In this document: piece after piece, positions 20,925 to 31,081 of the stretch
How the letters are laid out: each line of letters starts with the position of its first letter
How positions within the stretch are numbered: position 1 is the stretch's first letter
The notes under the pieces: model-generated
The model's database searches: none
Told to the model about the DNA's origin: nothing
The model's input: the letters and a program-made list of their open reading frames with translations, nothing else
DNA from: Tritrichomonas musculus
Taxonomy: Eukaryota > Parabasalia > Tritrichomonadida > Tritrichomonadidae
Assembly: GCA_039105265.1 (NCBI GenBank)
Contig: JAPFFF010000006.1
Coordinates: forward strand, 248,001 to 312,000
Direction: 5' to 3'
DNA: 64,000 nucleotides
Translations under genes and position numbers: made by a program

Positions 20925-23120
20925 ATGGGATGTGCGCAATCTTCAACTAGCCGTAAGGTTGAAGCCTCAAACTCAAGCAAATCCCAAAATAACTCTTTAG
21001 TTTACACATATGTTGATGATCACTCACCAGAAGCTGTTTTCAAATTTATAATTGATGAGTTACGCCGATATTCATGTTCCTGTGGAATGGTGCCTTCTGT
21101 TTGTCTATGTGAAAAATCTTTCCCACTTATAACAGCAAAACTTTCTTTAGTAGAAGGAGATCAAAACGATATAGAACTACCTGTATTATCAGCAGCGTTT
21201 GCAGGAAAAGGGCGCGTTATTTGTTTCCCGCATATAGGGATTTTTGAAGAGTTAAGCAGTTTACCTAATGTTAGAGCGATGTTTCAAAGGTCATTGCTTT
21301 GGCTTTCTGGGCAAAATTCAACAATGACTCCAGTTTTATTACTCAATTTTCCAAAAGAAATAACAGGCGTTACTACAAAAACACTTCAAATATTTGGAAT
21401 GTTTGTTGAATCATCTAATCGTGCTTCAGATTTGTCGAATCATAAAATTGTATGTGCCCCATCCACTTATGCAGATGAAAATAATAATGATCTTGAAAAA
21501 TTTGTGCTTGAAGGGGGTGGACTAGCCGTCTTTTTCTCGCCAGCTGATGCGGAAAATCCGTTATCATATCCAATCAACGCTTTACTATCAAAATTAGGAC
21601 TTTCTTATACATTTTGTTCAATATCAGAGAGAGACATGCCATTTGACATCAGCAACGATTACAATGTTGTCAAAAATCATCATTTCCTTTATTATTCTAG
21701 CGAAATGAAAGAGCTGCTTTCAGAAGAAAATGACGAAAAAACATCGCAAGATAAGCTCGATATGATTGTTACTAAGCTCAGATATCACATTGCTGTATGC
21801 GGAGAATCTCAAACAGATTGTTTAATCAAGCTTGCTCAAATATGTTGGGATTATTTGTACAGAACTCAAATGTTTAAAGATAAACTCTGCTGTTGGAATA
21901 TGAAGCAGCGTATCATTATTTTGCTAGTCTGTGAGATGCTTCCCAAATTTCCCCCAGAAACATTTGTTCCTTTTCCTGAAGTAGAAATATTTCCGGGTGT
22001 TTGTGAAGAAACAAATTATGAAGCTGATGATATTACTCTTACATTAACAATTTTTGAAGAATCATGGATTTCAACTGGTTTTTACCTCCCAACAGGAGTT
22101 GTTGGTACTGTTGAAGCGGAAGATGATGGATCAATTTCAGATGTTCATTTTCAGATTGGAGCGCACCATGAGTCTCTATTTCAAAAATCATCCCCATGGA
22201 AACGCTGGCCCACAATAATTTTACCCTTTGAAATGAAAAAAGGTAAAACAAAATTAGGTTCTCCTTTTGGTGGTCCAATTTATGTTGCAGCAAGTGAAGA
22301 TCTTGAAGGTTCAGTTACTCTCAAATTAACTTTTAATCACTTTTTGAAATACCCAAGATGGTGTTATAATGATCCAAGTGTTTGGGAAGATACGAAAGAT
22401 AAAAAAGTGCCGATTGGTGAAATTGAATGTGAAAATGTTATATTTACTTTAACTTCAGGATATATGAAACAAATAGATTTTGAGTTGTTGAACAAAGCAA
22501 TGAAAACTATTACATCAACTATTTCTTCATTTATGAGTTATCAGATAGAAAAGCCATTTAGAGTTGTTTTTGATATTGAACTTCTTGAGGACGAGCCAAT
22601 TTGTGGTTATCCTATTGTTTATGAATTAAAAGATATAGAACCAATGATTAAAGATATTCAAAATCCATCAGTTAAATTATTTGACCTCTCTAATTTAATA
22701 GCAATTTTGATGATTCGTGAAGGATGCTTCGACTCAACAATTGAAGAAGCTTTTGCATCAATAGCATCTTCAATGGCTTTCTCTCAGATATATCCTGATT
22801 TTGATCCTTTAAATTTCGAAGGTGTTGAATTACCTCCACTTTTTGCAGAATTATGGGAAATTAATTCATCTTTCGGTTCAACTATTTTACAAAAAACATT
22901 AAAAAAGTTTCAGGATCCTTCTTACGAGCTTCTTGGCGTTCCTGAAGATACTTGGATCGATTTTGTCAGAGAAATGTGCAGAATTGGTCAAAGAGACTTT
23001 ACGCAAATATTAGAAAGATCAAGGCCTGTTCCATTAAATGTATCAATGTCGTGTCATAATTTCCCTGTATATAATCCAGAAAAGCCTGTAAATGACTCTC
23101 CTCTTGTTGATCAAAAATAA
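20925..23120 (+). CDS. TCAF/M60-like protein with N-myristoylation signal, peptidase motif absent
   Basis: 731 residues. It begins MGCAQSS, a good N-myristoylation plus palmitoylation signal, which suggests attachment to the inner face of the plasma membrane. Residues ~85-290 resemble the class I glutamine-amidotransferase-like domain of TRPM8-channel-associated factors (AAFAGKGRVICFPHIG, LEKFVLEGGGLAVFF). Residues ~375-500 match the M60-like beta-sandwich (WISTGFYLPTGVVGTVE, FQIGAHHESL, GGPIYVAA). The following region aligns with the M60 gluzincin domain (GYPIVYELKDIEPMI), but where the HExxH zinc motif belongs it reads LFDLSNLIAILMI, so it should be catalytically dead, like metazoan TCAFs whose motif is altered. 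Whether it binds a channel is unknown. Confidence 0.85.
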   Translation: MGCAQSSTSRKVEASNSSKSQNNSLVYTYVDDHSPEAVFKFIIDELRRYSCSCGMVPSVCLCEKSFPLITAKLSLVEGDQNDIELPVLSAAFAGKGRVICFPHIGIFEELSSLPNVRAMFQRSLLWLSGQNSTMTPVLLLNFPKEITGVTTKTLQIFGMFVESSNRASDLSNHKIVCAPSTYADENNNDLEKFVLEGGGLAVFFSPADAENPLSYPINALLSKLGLSYTFCSISERDMPFDISNDYNVVKNHHFLYYSSEMKELLSEENDEKTSQDKLDMIVTKLRYHIAVCGESQTDCLIKLAQICWDYLYRTQMFKDKLCCWNMKQRIIILLVCEMLPKFPPETFVPFPEVEIFPGVCEETNYEADDITLTLTIFEESWISTGFYLPTGVVGTVEAEDDGSISDVHFQIGAHHESLFQKSSPWKRWPTIILPFEMKKGKTKLGSPFGGPIYVAASEDLEGSVTLKLTFNHFLKYPRWCYNDPSVWEDTKDKKVPIGEIECENVIFTLTSGYMKQIDFELLNKAMKTITSTISSFMSYQIEKPFRVVFDIELLEDEPICGYPIVYELKDIEPMIKDIQNPSVKLFDLSNLIAILMIREGCFDSTIEEAFASIASSMAFSQIYPDFDPLNFEGVELPPLFAELWEINSSFGSTILQKTLKKFQDPSYELLGVPEDTWIDFVREMCRIGQRDFTQILERSRPVPLNVSMSCHNFPVYNPEKPVNDSPLVDQK

Positions 23121-23429
23121 TTTGTAAATTAAATTTTGTATGTAATAATTAAAAACGAAAATATAATTTAAACTTATTTTTCTTTTTTTGTTTTTAATGT
23201 TGATTTTTGTTACTAAGGACTAGCAGTTATTACAAGATTATTATACTATTTTTGATTATTTAAATGTGTTTTTAGAATGGATCACCTTTTGTCTGAATCA
23301 ACTTATTATCAAGCCAGAAAAGATAATAATCATTAAAAAAATAATATTTGCAAAAACAAGTTAAGCAATAATGTAACTCAAAATATCTTAAAATGAAAAT
23401 AGCTGTTAAAATAATTTAGCATGATTTAT
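23121..23429. other. Convergent 3' spacer
   Basis: 309 AT-rich bases between two gene ends. No gene or element was seen. Confidence 0.6.
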
Positions 23430-24944
23430 TTAATCTGTATTTCTCCACATATTCAACATTTCATCGGCAGATCGCGCTATATTCTCATCCTCGTTAGAGG
23501 ATAATAATTGAAAAACCTCATATACATCTTGGCAATTTAACATTTCGCTAAATAAATCAGGAAACCTTTCATTTGCTAAGCATTTGATAACATGTATAAA
23601 ATACATAATTTGATCTTGCGAAAAAAAATCAATAGAAATGCAAATTAGAGACAAAATATCGTTAGACCGGAGTACATTCAAGCAAAAAACAGAATCTTGA
23701 CTGGAAACTTCGAGAAATTTCAGATATACCATTATTGCTTCAAGTTTGTATATGTATTTTTCTGAGCTTAAAACATCGTAAATTTGTGATATTATATCAT
23801 TTTCCCATAAATTTTTGTAATCGAAAGGCATAATGGCCCCAAGCGCTTTAAAAATAGAAGAAAGAACCTCTACAGACACTGGATTTTGAATTGCATCCAT
23901 TGTGAGATTATAAAATGATATTGACTGAAAAATCGGATGCAAACCATCTTTTGCTGCAATTTCATAAAAAATGTTATATGAATATTGTCTAAAAGAACCA
24001 GATTTCCGGTAAACTATCTTATTTAGTATTAGTTCTGGAACTTGAAGAGAGTATGCAAACTTTCTGTTACTATCAAGAATCATCATTAATGATAATAAAT
24101 GAAGAAATTTAATCTGAGTCAATTCATATTTTTGAGAAATTGATAGATATATTTTATCATATACGTTTGATTTATATTTTTGATCATATTTAATAAAATC
24201 ATTTCTAGTAAAATCATTCGTAAGATAAAAAATAATTATATTATAAAATGAAGCAAAAATTGTTAAATGATTTTCTTTGCAATGAATAGCTAGATTTTCC
24301 AGTAATCCTGCTGCTTGTGAAACAACTTTAACATACTGGCCTTTGCTTTTTGTCATAAGCTCATTGAAAGTTGCTGGCTCTATCATATTCGAAGATAATA
24401 TAACAGAAGGAATTTTAAAATGAATGAAATTAAGAAAAATATTGTCTCCGATAACAGAATCAATCAATAATCTATTAATCACTTTAAGGGCAATTTTTCG
24501 AATTGTTGGAGTTTTTTCTGATTTTTCAATGATGTTTATCATATTTTCTGCAAATAAAGGATTTTGAAAAGAAGAATCTGGTTTTTGTTTGAGAAACGAA
24601 AGAATATTTAAAATTCTAAGAGTCCTATTTAGAACTGAGTATTCTGTTTCAAAATTTGCATATGGTAAAATAAAATTTAAAATGTTAGAATTTAATATTA
24701 TTTCAAGATCACATAATCTGTCATTTTCATATGAATAAGCTACATTGTCATATATTTTTTGTATAGCTATAGCAGGTTGTTCTCCTCGAAATAAAGAAAC
24801 TAAAGCAGAATCAATGTTTGGAGGAAGATCTGGCTTATTTTGTTGATAACTCAAAAAATATTCTTTCTGTTCATGTTCTATAGAATGATTTGCAAGAAAT
24901 TCAATAACTTTTTCTTTTTGATCATCTGGAAGTTTATAAAGCAT
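23430..24944 (-). CDS. Armadillo/HEAT-like helical repeat protein
   Basis: 504 residues from ATG 24944. A TTG nine codons upstream is in frame, but a stop lies just beyond it and no other ATG exists. The N-terminus (LPDDQKEKVIEFLANHSIEHEQKEYFL) is charged helix. From ~60 onward paired helices with Leu/Ile/Asn patterns (SVLNRTLRILNILSFL, VKVVSQAAGLLENLAI, EVLSSIFKALGAIM) indicate an armadillo-type solenoid. Size and style are like the plus-strand protein at 40703, and both resemble the large family of uncharacterised armadillo-type proteins in trichomonads. No catalytic motif, signal or membrane segment was seen. A protein-binding scaffold is the likely role. Stop TAAA. Confidence 0.8.
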   Translation of the reverse strand: MLYKLPDDQKEKVIEFLANHSIEHEQKEYFLSYQQNKPDLPPNIDSALVSLFRGEQPAIAIQKIYDNVAYSYENDRLCDLEIILNSNILNFILPYANFETEYSVLNRTLRILNILSFLKQKPDSSFQNPLFAENMINIIEKSEKTPTIRKIALKVINRLLIDSVIGDNIFLNFIHFKIPSVILSSNMIEPATFNELMTKSKGQYVKVVSQAAGLLENLAIHCKENHLTIFASFYNIIIFYLTNDFTRNDFIKYDQKYKSNVYDKIYLSISQKYELTQIKFLHLLSLMMILDSNRKFAYSLQVPELILNKIVYRKSGSFRQYSYNIFYEIAAKDGLHPIFQSISFYNLTMDAIQNPVSVEVLSSIFKALGAIMPFDYKNLWENDIISQIYDVLSSEKYIYKLEAIMVYLKFLEVSSQDSVFCLNVLRSNDILSLICISIDFFSQDQIMYFIHVIKCLANERFPDLFSEMLNCQDVYEVFQLLSSNEDENIARSADEMLNMWRNTD

Positions 24945-25653
24945 AGAGAAATCATTCGAAAACTTTTTCAAATAGAATTGAATTGATGTTTCAATTTTTT
25001 AAATGTGAATTTGGCTTTAAAACTTTTTCAATTCATAAATGAAGATAATATAATTTGATATTATTCGAGATCTAAGCTTTTGTGTCCAAACGAGTTTGCA
25101 TTCAAAATGGATACTCATTGGATACTTTTTTTTGAGAGAATTTGAGGTTCCAAAATCGCCAAAATGGACTCTTTAATTCAATCTTGGATACATCTTCCAA
25201 TTTTCATTGATATTTTTGAATGCATATTTCGTCTGACCAATTATATCTCTCCAAACTTACATTGAATTTTATTTTTTTATTTCAAATATTGACAGCTTTT
25301 TACAAAAAGTCGAAAATGGACTTTCATTTCAAAGGATACAAAAGCCTAGTTCGAGATTCATTGAAGATTTTGACCATTTATGCACAAATGCTATCAAAAT
25401 TCCATGTTAAATCATTGATATCAATGAAATAAATATAAATCATCAAATTTAAGTCTAAACTCTAGGTTTTCCTGTCCAAACAAATTTTAATTGAAAAAGT
25501 TATGATGCTCTTTCAATTTTGGACCGTACAACCTATGTCAAAACTCCAAAACTTAAATATAATAATAGAATGCACCATAATTTAGAGTTGATTTGAATGC
25601 ATATCATTTCAGTTTTAATATGGTATAAAATTAAAATAACATCCTTCAATAAA

Positions 25654-25693
<40 letters not shown>

Positions 25694-26016
25694 TTTCATT
25701 TTGTGGGGAAATGGTTGAAAATACATTAAAAAATATAAAAGTAATTCAAAAAATCTAACCAAAGTTTTGAATTTATTCAATTTTCCAAAATCACAACTTT
25801 TTTTTTTATTAATCATGAAAGAAACAAGCCATTAACATCGTTAACAACCTAAACTCTCTATATTTAAAAAATAATATAATTATTGAAATAATCAAAAAAA
25901 AAGAAAGAAAGTCATCAATCTACTAACTCGCTTTTATTAGTATTCAATATTTTGTATACTATCTTAAATTTGTGAGATCTATGAAAACGATGATCTGAAA
26001 AATCATATATATTCAA
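24945..26016. other. Divergent 1.07-kb spacer with poly(A) tract
   Basis: This lies between the armadillo-type gene and carbamate kinase. It has partly repeated phrases (tgtccaaac near 25083 and 25470; tgaatgcatat near 25218 and 25593) and reads less AT-rich at 25070-25420, so it may contain an old decayed insertion. A 37-base A run lies at 25655-25691. A 70-codon plus-strand ORF at 25220 looks random. Confidence 0.5.
25655..25691. repeat. Poly(A) tract of 37 bases
   Basis: Uninterrupted A run about 325 bases before carbamate kinase. It could be a genomic homopolymer or the tail of an old retroposed sequence; no target duplication was identified. Confidence 0.9.
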
Positions 26017-26949
26017 ATGAGGATTGTTATTGCATTAGGAGGAAATGCACTTCTTCAACGTGGCCAAAAAGGCACATTTGAAGACCAACAAGCAGCTGCA
26101 CGTATTGCCATGGCACAAATCGTCACCCTTATTAAAGAAGGAAACGAGCTTGTAATTACTCACGGAAATGGACCACAGTGCGGTGCTATTTTCCTTCAAA
26201 ATGTTAATAGCGAACCAGCTATCCCAGCAATGCCATTACATGTTTGTGGAGCAATGTCACAAGGATTTCTTGGAGAAATGCTTCAACAAGAACTTGACGC
26301 AGCTCTTAAAAAGGAAGGAATCAACAAGAAGGTTGTTTCCATTGTCACACAATCATATGTTGATCCAAAAGATCCAGCATTTACTCATCCAACTAAACCA
26401 ATTGGACAATTTTACACCGAGGAGGTTGCTAAGCAAATGCAAAAGGAAAAAGGATACAACATGATTGAAGACTCTGGACGAGGATGGAGAATCATTGTTC
26501 CATCCCCAGCACCTATCGCTTTTGTTGAACAAGATGCAATCAAATGCCTTGTTAATAACGGATTCATTGTTATTTGCTCTGGTGGAGGAGGAATTCCTGT
26601 TATTGATGATAATGGCCATACCAAAGGAGTTGAAGCAGTTATTGACAAAGATCTTGGCGCATCAGTTCTTGCAGAAGTTACAAACTCAGAAGCTTTTATG
26701 ATTCTTACTGATGTTAAAGAAGCAATGATCAACTATAGGAAGCCTGACCAAAAGGAACTTCGTGATGTCCATGTTGCTGAAATGGAAGAATACATCAAAC
26801 AAGGCCAGTTTGCTTCTGGATCAATGCTTCCTAAAGTTCGTGCTTGCTTGCAATTTGTTAAACGAACAAATAAACCAGCCATAATTACTTCTCTTGACCA
26901 CGCTCTCGAAGCTCTTGCAGGAAAATGTGGAACAAAGATCCTTCCTTAA
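26017..26949 (+). CDS. arcC: Carbamate kinase
   Basis: 310 residues, full length for the family. It catalyses ATP formation from carbamoyl phosphate and ADP, the last step of the arginine dihydrolase pathway that gives trichomonads ATP from arginine. The amino-acid-kinase fold is clear: IVIALGGNALLQRGQ at the start (phosphate binding), ITHGNGPQCG near 48-57, the carbamate-kinase lobe with AMSQGFLGEMLQQEL near 80, WRIIVPSPAPIAFVE near 150, ICSGGGGIPV near 187, VIDKDLGASVLA near 208 and the Lys/Asp-containing nucleotide loops after it. Codon use is more GC-rich than the spacers, as expected of a well-expressed metabolic gene. Bacterial origin of this enzyme in parabasalids is generally supposed. 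Stop TAAA. Confidence 0.97.
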   Translation: MRIVIALGGNALLQRGQKGTFEDQQAAARIAMAQIVTLIKEGNELVITHGNGPQCGAIFLQNVNSEPAIPAMPLHVCGAMSQGFLGEMLQQELDAALKKEGINKKVVSIVTQSYVDPKDPAFTHPTKPIGQFYTEEVAKQMQKEKGYNMIEDSGRGWRIIVPSPAPIAFVEQDAIKCLVNNGFIVICSGGGGIPVIDDNGHTKGVEAVIDKDLGASVLAEVTNSEAFMILTDVKEAMINYRKPDQKELRDVHVAEMEEYIKQGQFASGSMLPKVRACLQFVKRTNKPAIITSLDHALEALAGKCGTKILP

Positions 26950-27235
26950 AACTAATTAAAAAATTATTTTCTTTTCTTTTATTATTTTTTTTTTTTTCTT
27001 ATTATTAAATCATATTCACGAATATGATTAATTCTGTTAAAATCATGAATTTTATCATTATTCGAAAACTTCTTTGGAACTTAAACTCAAAATAAACTCT
27101 ATTTTTCTGTTTAAAAAAAAAAGAAAAAAATATTTATATAATATAATAAAATAATGTTTGACTTTCATTTGAAACATTTATTAATTCTTCATAATAATGA
27201 AAGCAGCCAGCAATATATGATTCTTTTTCCTTTCA

Positions 27236-30200
27236 TTATCCAGTTTTAATATTATGGAAAAGATTATTCAAAAGGGTCTTTGTTGATTCCAATGAGACCT
27301 TGATCAACTTAATGAATTTCTTAGCAGCTTCTTCATCACTAAGATCTAAGTTCAGCATATTTTTCATATAATCCATATCAGAAAGTTTTTGAAGTTCTGG
27401 GATTCCAGTACCAATCATGAGTACCAACAAAGTAATAAGCAATCTTGAATTATTTCTTAGAATGTTAAATGCAATACCTGACTCAGTCTGGAATTTTTTG
27501 AATTCTTCAGATTGTTCAATCATTTTTTCACCTTTTTCATTTTTCTCAGATTTTTCAGAGTATCCGCAAACGTAAGCAGCAGCTAGTGAAAAGTGGAAAG
27601 GAGCATTTTCTCTTTGGTAACCTAATTTTGTTTTGAAGTTTCCTAAAAAGTGACCGAAATCAATATGGAAGAAATGACCATCTTCTTGAACCATGATATT
27701 TCCAGGATGTCTATCAGCTATACCTAGAACGCATGTAGCCACTGCATAACCAGCACTACTCCACATGAAGTTTTCCTTAGCAACATTATAATCGATTGGA
27801 TTTTGATTATGCTCTTTCAAAAAGCGAGAAAATGTTTCACGATCAAAAACGCCTGAAAAAGTTCCTTTTTCTTGTTGAAGAGCAGCTTCAGTTTTGGCAT
27901 GTCTGACGACTTCAATGAAGCCTTGATTAAAGCCAGTTGGTAAGACACCATAACAGTTCATTCTATAGTCATAACCTTGAGATTTCCAAAGATGATCCAT
28001 AACTTTCATTATCTGCAATGTAAGCTGATCTTGTCTTAAGTCATCACCGACCTTGAACATCATTTGAATTAGATCATTATCATCGTTTTTATCGTTCTCG
28101 TTCTTCGCAAATGGAGCTGCATTATGAAATGTCAAGAAAAACGGTTTTTTCTTAGAATTCATAACTTTACATTTAGAAGGAATGAATTTGTCAACAATTA
28201 AACGTGGATCTATCGGCAAATGGAATTCTTTAGGGATTTCAAAGTTCATTAATTCTTTCTGGAATTGAATTGTAGCTTCATTATACTTCAAAGCGCATAA
28301 TTTTTGATTCAATTTAACTAAGTTTTGAGTGAATTCGTAACCAGTTAATAATTCGTTGCGATAACTTCCAATTCCATACATGAAATTGACGAGAATTGAT
28401 GAAAAACGTTGTCGAATATGAGAGAGATGAGCTTCGCTAATTAATTGCCAGAAGAGTTGATGTCCAACAAACTTTGGCTCAGAAAGTCCTCTCTTAATTA
28501 GAAAGCGCGCTAAAGCTGAATCATCGTAAAGCTCGTATTTTAGCGCTTGAACCATTTGCAGCATGTAAAGCATTATGTCAGAATCAGAGAATTGTTCAAG
28601 GCATGAGACTGCATATTCGCGAATGCGATGATCTGCAAATTTGGCGTCAAGAAGAGTGAGTGCGTCGGTTGGATTCAGCTTTTCCCAATTGGCCAATAAG
28701 TTCGGAATTTGGTTAACTTGATCTGGCTGTGAATAATCGATTGAAGAAAGCATCTGTGGTAACAATAATGGCCTCGATATTAAATATTCTCTATTCTTCC
28801 ATAAAAGTTCGCTATCGGCGTCTGTCAGCTCATAAAGTGGATCGCATTCTTGAAGACGTTGAATTTCTGCGTCAAGTTTCGGTGGCAGGGCTGCTCCTGG
28901 CTCGATCTTTTTGATAACTGGCTCGGGCTGAATGAAAGCGACGGGATAACAAAATCGTGGCAATGAGAAGTCTAGTTGAACAGCGTCTTCTTCATTGGAT
29001 TCGCATGTTGAAAGGAAGAAATCTCGATCATGGTCAAGCCACATCATTCTGACAAAGTGTCCTAGATTCATCCAGCCATTGTAAGTGAACAATGGGAAGT
29101 TGTAAGTGGAAACGTCGCCCTTTCCTTTCTTTTTCTTCTTCTTGTCAATGTTGTAAACAGTGAATGACAGCCTTGCTGTTCGTGGAATGTTACAAATTGG
29201 AATATTTAGTACTAAGACTTGATTGAAAAACAAAACATTGCCGCCAACTACAACTTTCGAGGATGCGGATGGACATAATATATCAGTTCCGTTTATAAGT
29301 GAAACATTAAGGAAATATTTATGAAGAGATTTGGTGGTTGGTATATTAATTGCTGATCCAATATAAACACGTAATGGCTCTTTGATTAATGTATGCGGAA
29401 TATAACCTATACTTGAATCCGTGAAATCCTTTTCATTGAGATTTTCTGGAACTTTAGGCATAATAGGCTTGAAAAGAGCATCCGAGTCTGGCTCCTCAGT
29501 TTTGATGCTGGTACTCATTTCTTTCGATTTGATTGATTTGATAATATTATCTTTACTTTCTAAAAGAACTTGAAGAAAACGAGCATTCGAGAGCAAAAAT
29601 TGACGGACATAGTAGAAATGCTCTAATGGTGTATCTCCAGCTAAAACTTCATCAGTTCCCTTTAAGACAAGTACATAGTTATTTGGATCAAGATCAACAG
29701 CTGGTAATACATTGGGCGGTGCTGCAGATGGTTGTAAAGTTTTGAGATGAGAAGCTTTTCTTGTTGATGGAAGCTGGGGCGTAATTTGAATGTGTGATGG
29801 AGACGTACTTGGTGCAGTTGATGGCAGGTCTGCAGATGAAAGCTTTTTCTTAGGAGGAGGCGGAGGACTTGTTGATGGAGGTGGAATTTTTGACGATTCT
29901 TTTGAAAGAGGAGATAAATCTGGGGTATCTAGGAAGCCAGAACTATTATATCTTGAAATTGAATCTCCAGGTTCTTTTTCGAAATTTATTTTAGAATCAA
30001 CTTTTTTCAGAAATTCAGAAATAGCATCTTTGGCAGTTTGCTTCGATTGTATTCTGATCGAAAGACCAGTAGTTAACGATGAAATACCTAAAACAGATCT
30101 TAATTCTGCTTTCATAAATATAGTTACTGATTCATTTTTGAGTTTTTCAAGAGAAGGATCTGTTTTTGAGATTCTCATTCTTGCAAAAAGTGGATTTTCT

Positions 30201-31081
30201 TGAAGTACTCTGATTCTTAAGTCTTCAACTTGTCTTCGGACAACAGATAATGAACCATTTAAAACCTTGTTTTGATCAGTATCCGAAATAGATGATAAAT
30301 CAAGTTTTTCTGTATATTCTTTAGCAGCTGTATCAAATAAATCGAACTTATTATCTTGAGTAAAAATAAATTGAGGACTGCTGGGATTCTTTTTTTGCTG
30401 TTTTAATGCCTGCATAAGAGGCTTAGATTCATTGAATATTACTTTTGAGGATGGGAAAATGCAATCAATTGTACCGAATTTATAATTTTTCATATTCCCC
30501 ATGTTTTCTTCCCCATATAATTCTGTCATCTTTTGGTATAATTTTGTTTTAACATTATAAATTTTTTTATCTGTTCTAACTTTAACTTTCATATTTAATT
30601 TTGTTGGAAGCTGAACTAAAATCATCTGATCTTTCGATTTAGGGAATAAACTTGATGTTTTAAATTTAATTTGATTGAGTGTATATCTTTTCATAAAATC
30701 TTCAATATAAAATAAATTTAGCACGAGCCTTTGATTGGAAGTTGAGATTGAACGATTAATTATGAATAATTCTGTAAGCTTTGTTTCAGTAAAAGGATTT
30801 GTTAATTTGATGAGTGACGAAAGAAGGACGTTAGATTTAGAGTCAATTATATAATTCGGCTCGTCAGTATAAAATAAAGAATAAAAATCACTTGAAGGTA
30901 AAAGGCAACAAATAACATAGCTTTTAATTTCAAACTTATTAACAATAGTAATTATATCGGACCCTGTAATATCGTTTCTGAGCGGAATTGAAAACATTTT
31001 TTGATTGGGGATAGCAAAATCAAATCTGTCTATGTTTGAAGGAAACATTTCGAGGCTGAAGGGAGAGGATGGAGAAGACAT
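27236..31081 (-). CDS. Phosphatidylinositol 3-kinase, class I-like catalytic subunit
   Basis: 1281 residues. In order: an N-terminal region; a probable Ras-binding ubiquitin fold (~150-225, MKVKVRTDKKIYNVKTKLYQ); a Ser/Pro-rich linker with a poly-Pro run (~390-450); a C2 domain (~570-720, RVYIGSAINIPTT); the helical PIK domain (~745-930); and the lipid kinase domain with GDDLRQDQLTLQ (~1012), GIADRHPGNIM (~1120) and HIDFGHFLGNFKTK (~1140). The activation loop KTKLGYQRENAPFHFS is basic like class I enzymes that make PIP3, not like class III Vps34. A short charged insert (SEKNEKGEKMIEQSEEF) sits late in the kinase domain. It would act at the plasma or endosomal membrane in endocytosis or growth signalling. 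Together with the TOR gene this gives two PI3K-fold kinases in the window. Confidence 0.95.
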   Translation of the reverse strand: MSSPSSPFSLEMFPSNIDRFDFAIPNQKMFSIPLRNDITGSDIITIVNKFEIKSYVICCLLPSSDFYSLFYTDEPNYIIDSKSNVLLSSLIKLTNPFTETKLTELFIINRSISTSNQRLVLNLFYIEDFMKRYTLNQIKFKTSSLFPKSKDQMILVQLPTKLNMKVKVRTDKKIYNVKTKLYQKMTELYGEENMGNMKNYKFGTIDCIFPSSKVIFNESKPLMQALKQQKKNPSSPQFIFTQDNKFDLFDTAAKEYTEKLDLSSISDTDQNKVLNGSLSVVRRQVEDLRIRVLQENPLFARMRISKTDPSLEKLKNESVTIFMKAELRSVLGISSLTTGLSIRIQSKQTAKDAISEFLKKVDSKINFEKEPGDSISRYNSSGFLDTPDLSPLSKESSKIPPPSTSPPPPPKKKLSSADLPSTAPSTSPSHIQITPQLPSTRKASHLKTLQPSAAPPNVLPAVDLDPNNYVLVLKGTDEVLAGDTPLEHFYYVRQFLLSNARFLQVLLESKDNIIKSIKSKEMSTSIKTEEPDSDALFKPIMPKVPENLNEKDFTDSSIGYIPHTLIKEPLRVYIGSAINIPTTKSLHKYFLNVSLINGTDILCPSASSKVVVGGNVLFFNQVLVLNIPICNIPRTARLSFTVYNIDKKKKKKGKGDVSTYNFPLFTYNGWMNLGHFVRMMWLDHDRDFFLSTCESNEEDAVQLDFSLPRFCYPVAFIQPEPVIKKIEPGAALPPKLDAEIQRLQECDPLYELTDADSELLWKNREYLISRPLLLPQMLSSIDYSQPDQVNQIPNLLANWEKLNPTDALTLLDAKFADHRIREYAVSCLEQFSDSDIMLYMLQMVQALKYELYDDSALARFLIKRGLSEPKFVGHQLFWQLISEAHLSHIRQRFSSILVNFMYGIGSYRNELLTGYEFTQNLVKLNQKLCALKYNEATIQFQKELMNFEIPKEFHLPIDPRLIVDKFIPSKCKVMNSKKKPFFLTFHNAAPFAKNENDKNDDNDLIQMMFKVGDDLRQDQLTLQIMKVMDHLWKSQGYDYRMNCYGVLPTGFNQGFIEVVRHAKTEAALQQEKGTFSGVFDRETFSRFLKEHNQNPIDYNVAKENFMWSSAGYAVATCVLGIADRHPGNIMVQEDGHFFHIDFGHFLGNFKTKLGYQRENAPFHFSLAAAYVCGYSEKSEKNEKGEKMIEQSEEFKKFQTESGIAFNILRNNSRLLITLLVLMIGTGIPELQKLSDMDYMKNMLNLDLSDEEAAKKFIKLIKVSLESTKTLLNNLFHNIKTG

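Noticed and set aside
25220-25432. 70-codon ORF upstream of carbamate kinase
   Set aside because: No family pattern, and the surrounding phrases suggest decayed repeat rather than a gene.
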